Of a stretch of 64,000 bases of DNA, positions 61,485 to 64,000 are shown piece after piece (within the stretch, counting starts at the first letter, position 1; each line of letters opens with the position of its first letter). The position numbers and the translations under genes were made by a program. This DNA is from Himantopus leucocephalus. Lineage: Eukaryota > Chordata > Aves > Charadriiformes > Recurvirostridae. The DNA is taken from NCBI GenBank assembly GCA_003993805.1, contig RSEF01000012.1:9826727-9890726 (forward strand). The letters run 5' to 3'. A model generated the notes under the pieces. That model ran no database searches, was not told the DNA's origin, and saw only the letters and a program-made list of their open reading frames with translations.

Positions 61485-64000
61485 AAGCATACCCTTATTC
61501 CCAATCCCCCTTTTTCCACATTGCTGTTAAATTAGGAGAGCATATCATATGAAAATACAAAAATGACTGTTGCTCAGGTCCTCGGCTGGGAAGAGAACAG
61601 CTTTTGTAAGGAACTATTTGTGTATTGGAAGTTTGGAAGCTACAGAGGGGAGTCACAGTTTCAGCTCAACAGTGCCAATTACAGCTATAGCAAGATGAAT
61701 ACTGAGGAACAAATCCATTCTGCTCAGAGGCTGGAGAGAAGGGAAAGGGAGAGAGAAGAGATACGAGCATATGTGTTTAGAAAAAGAAAGGGGCTTGAAG
61801 TCATCTGCTAGACAGTGAACCACTTTTTCCATGGCAAAAGCATTAGGCTGAAGATCCAGTGAATGTACGTGGCAAGCTCTCAGTCCTAATTGGAAGAGCA
61901 CTGGTTATTTAACAAATGTATCCTTAGTCTAATGTACTATTCAAGTAGGTATTAAACGATGGAGCTTTCTTCTTTTGGACAGTAATTATACATAGCCTGC
62001 TCTATCTCTCTGTTTGATCAATTTTTACTCTTAACTCCTACTGCATCATCCTTCAAGTTTGCCCATTATCACAAAGTCTTCGAGGCTAAAAAGGCTCTAA
62101 ACCCCCAATGTAACACGCAGACAGGAAAAAAGAAAGCCAGCTAAGTCTCTAATTCCTTCCCTCCCTCATAAGCTTGCAGGTGTTCTATTTTCATTGTCTA
62201 AAAATCAAAGAGAAAGTCATCAGCTCATTTCCTCTCCCTTACTACAATCCCTTTTAAGAAGCTACTTTCCATCATGTTTTACTCAGTACTCATAAATAAT
62301 ATAGATAATTGCAGATGGTCATAACAAACAAGCAGAGAAAGTATACGTATATAGCACAAAGGAAACAATAAAAATTCTGATGTGCTCCAAAAGCAGAAGG
62401 AATTCCTGGCAAATAGCAGCAGTTGCATCCAGGTCATTTTTTCAGTTGATGTAAGGCAATCATAGAGCCAAAAATAATACAGGGACAGACTTTATACAAA
62501 GCTAAACAAGGGTGCTGGCAGCCCACTTCCCTCTGCAGCACATATTTCCTACCTCCTTCCCACATGCAATACACATAGCTATTTCTTCCCTAAAAATTTG
62601 CATTAGGAAGGAGGAGTATTGCTCATGGAAAGATAGGTTTAAAACTGCTGAAACTCCAAAATACATAAGCAGCATGCAATTAGGAAGATATTATGCTGAC
62701 TGTAATAAGAAACTCTAAGAGAGTCCACCCAGCTGCCCAAGAGTTAACATTATGCGTTTCTCATCAAAACCTCTTCCAAGAGGTTAAGCACACAATAGAC
62801 TATCTAAAGCACAGCCAGAAAGGCTGCTTGAAATTCCACACATGTGCCTCAGCAATGTATTTCTATTAATGTCCAGTGTGTGTCAGCGTGAAGATAAGGT
62901 ACCAACATCATGTCCAACCAGCCAGCTAGAGAATGGGACGCCGTGTAAAACATTGTCTGATGCTTAGAATCTGGAGAACAGTGGCGTTTGCAATCTCACC
63001 CGCTGCACACGTGCCTGATAACGCCACCAACAAGGAGAAGCAGCAGAAGCAAACCATCCTGCAGTTTTGGGAAAGTAAAAAGACAGGGAAAAAGAGGGAG
63101 GGAGAAGGAAGCAAACAAGAATGAAAAATAAACTTCATCAGCAAATAGAAGCAGGTTAGAGAATGCCCAGTTGTAGTAGAGGGTATAAACAAACTGGGAA
63201 AAGCCTCAGTGAAATCTACTCTTCGTATCAGCTTGCTTTAACTTTTCTTTAAGGTGAGAAATAAAGAAATAACATCAGAGCTTATTTTGATTTCTCCCAT
63301 CACACCGTGTAGACTCAGCTTCCTCTTCTAGTACAATCCAACAAAGCTATTTGTATCGGGAGACTTGTAGAAGACATTGTATTTGAGGAAGTGTAATCTT
63401 GAGCAGGAGGTATCTGCTCTGCTGGGCCTGGTACTTGGGGCTTGAGAAGCCCATACGTTACCATGAGCAGCTGCTGTATGGGAACCTACTGGAACACCCC
63501 ATGCCAGTCTGTGCTGTGCACTGACGGGTGTTATCACACAGATAACATTCCAGTCCATCGGGAAACTTCCTATTAGCTGAACAGCTTGCTAATACAATCT
63601 GTAACTTACTTATCTTTGAGAAAGGTAAACTATGCGGATGAAGGAGTGGAATGTATGATCCTGACCGGGAGACCACTGTGCATCGAGGAGGTGGTGATCC
63701 ACAGAACAGTTAGCCTGAGCAGGCGCAGGCCTGTGCTGCACAAACAGATACAGCACAGCCTTCACGCCTGTCTTGTGCTGCCGACTCCTCGGCATCCTAA
63801 CGGAGGAGCCTGCAGGCAGCTGCCCCTCAGTAGTGGTCCCTGTGGGACCTTGCCTTCATCTACAAGAGCAGCAAGATATTCTCATGTGAACATCTCTTTA
63901 TGAACGGAGTTGTTTTCTTGTAAGAATATAATTGCCCAAATGACAAAAAAGGAGGAACCTCTCCATCTGCACAGCATGCCATGGAAAAAACCATGCAGGG

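Larger units (their letters stand above)
1..64000 (-). other. CHCHD6: CHCHD6 (MIC25) locus, partial
   Basis: The whole window appears to lie inside, or just downstream of, one minus-strand gene. Three certain coding exons, and one predicted, are spread over about 41 kb. They share orientation, have GT-AG borders and chain in phase without a stop. The encoded protein follows the MIC25 order: coiled coil with a Phe-Tyr-Lys-Glu-Gln core, an Asn-Ala-Glu-Ile-Tyr segment, then a twin CX9C domain ending Tyr-Gln-Arg-Cys-Val-Ser-Ala-Ala. That ending, and Arg-Arg just before the CHCH domain, fit CHCHD6 better than its paralogue CHCHD3 (MIC19). MIC25 is known to be a peripheral subunit of the MICOS complex on the intermembrane-space side of the inner membrane, where it works with MIC60 at cristae junctions. 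The 5' exons and promoter are not in the window. Confidence 0.9.
42876..64000 (-). other. CHCHD6: CHCHD6 upstream intron, incomplete (at least 21 kb)
   Basis: No exon with MIC25 similarity was found between the microexon and the right edge. I looked for the Arg-Tyr-Glu-Gln-Glu and Lys-Arg-Glu-rich segment expected just upstream. The intron holds the younger CR1 copy (45.2-46.1 kb), a G-quadruplex motif (56.96 kb), a T/G-rich tract (61.4 kb), an A14 run at 47,717-47,730 and a T11 run near 50,748. It also holds pseudo-exon-like splice pairs at 51,879-51,894 and 60,768-60,807. A 171-codon plus-strand frame at 43,841-44,356 has no recognisable family. An AT-rich block at 54,925-55,030 reads like a conserved enhancer. 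Confidence 0.75.

Noticed and set aside
61563..61811. A plus-strand frame rich in Glu/Arg that recalls the MIC25 coiled coil
   Set aside because: It is on the strand opposite to CHCHD6, and the similarity is only purine-rich low complexity (gagagaagggaaagggagag).
62933..63124. A plus-strand frame with Lys/Gln-rich segment
   Set aside because: Low-complexity composition, no family match, and an open frame on the other strand.

Overview
The window looks like an ordinary stretch of a bird nuclear genome. It has long introns, very low coding density, no operons and AT-rich DNA of vertebrate type. It carries a 5'-truncated CR1 LINE of the avian kind, and ancient MIR and CR1-like relics, but no mammalian L1 or Alu sequence was seen. 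Bird is inferred mainly from the CR1 copy. The species cannot be told from this.

The one gene I can support is CHCHD6 (MIC25, a subunit of the mitochondrial MICOS complex). It lies on the minus strand and is only partly contained. Reading in gene order (high to low coordinate), three exons are clear: 37444-37361 and 17195-17125 (coiled coil), and 1327-1192 (the twin CX9C CHCH domain). Their splice sites are canonical, their phases agree (0/0, 0/2, 2/0), and the joined protein is collinear with the C-terminal part of vertebrate MIC25. A fourth, 21-nt exon at 42875-42855 is predicted from strong splice signals and phase alone. The 5' exons (myristoylated N-terminus and first part of the coiled coil) should lie beyond base 64000. 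The last, very short coding exon lies in the first 1.19 kb or left of base 1, and I could not place it with confidence.

The rest is intron. 1328-17124 holds a three-copy duplication broken by single Ns, probably an assembly error. 17196-37360 holds a sense MIR, a small CpG-rich island at about 21.4-22.0 kb, a second CpG-dense patch at 23.7 kb, an antisense MIR and an old CR1-like relic at 34.0-34.65 kb. 37445-42854 is plain. 42876-64000 holds the younger CR1 copy at 45.2-46.1 kb, a short-loop G-quadruplex motif at 56.96 kb and a T/G-rich tract at 61.4 kb. Several AT-rich stretches dense in homeodomain-like sites read like conserved non-coding elements, but that needs an alignment.

No bacterial, viral, CRISPR, tRNA or rRNA feature was seen. 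I found no convincing new biological system. The observations most worth testing are the predicted CHCHD6 microexon, the intronic CpG island and the N-flanked duplication.
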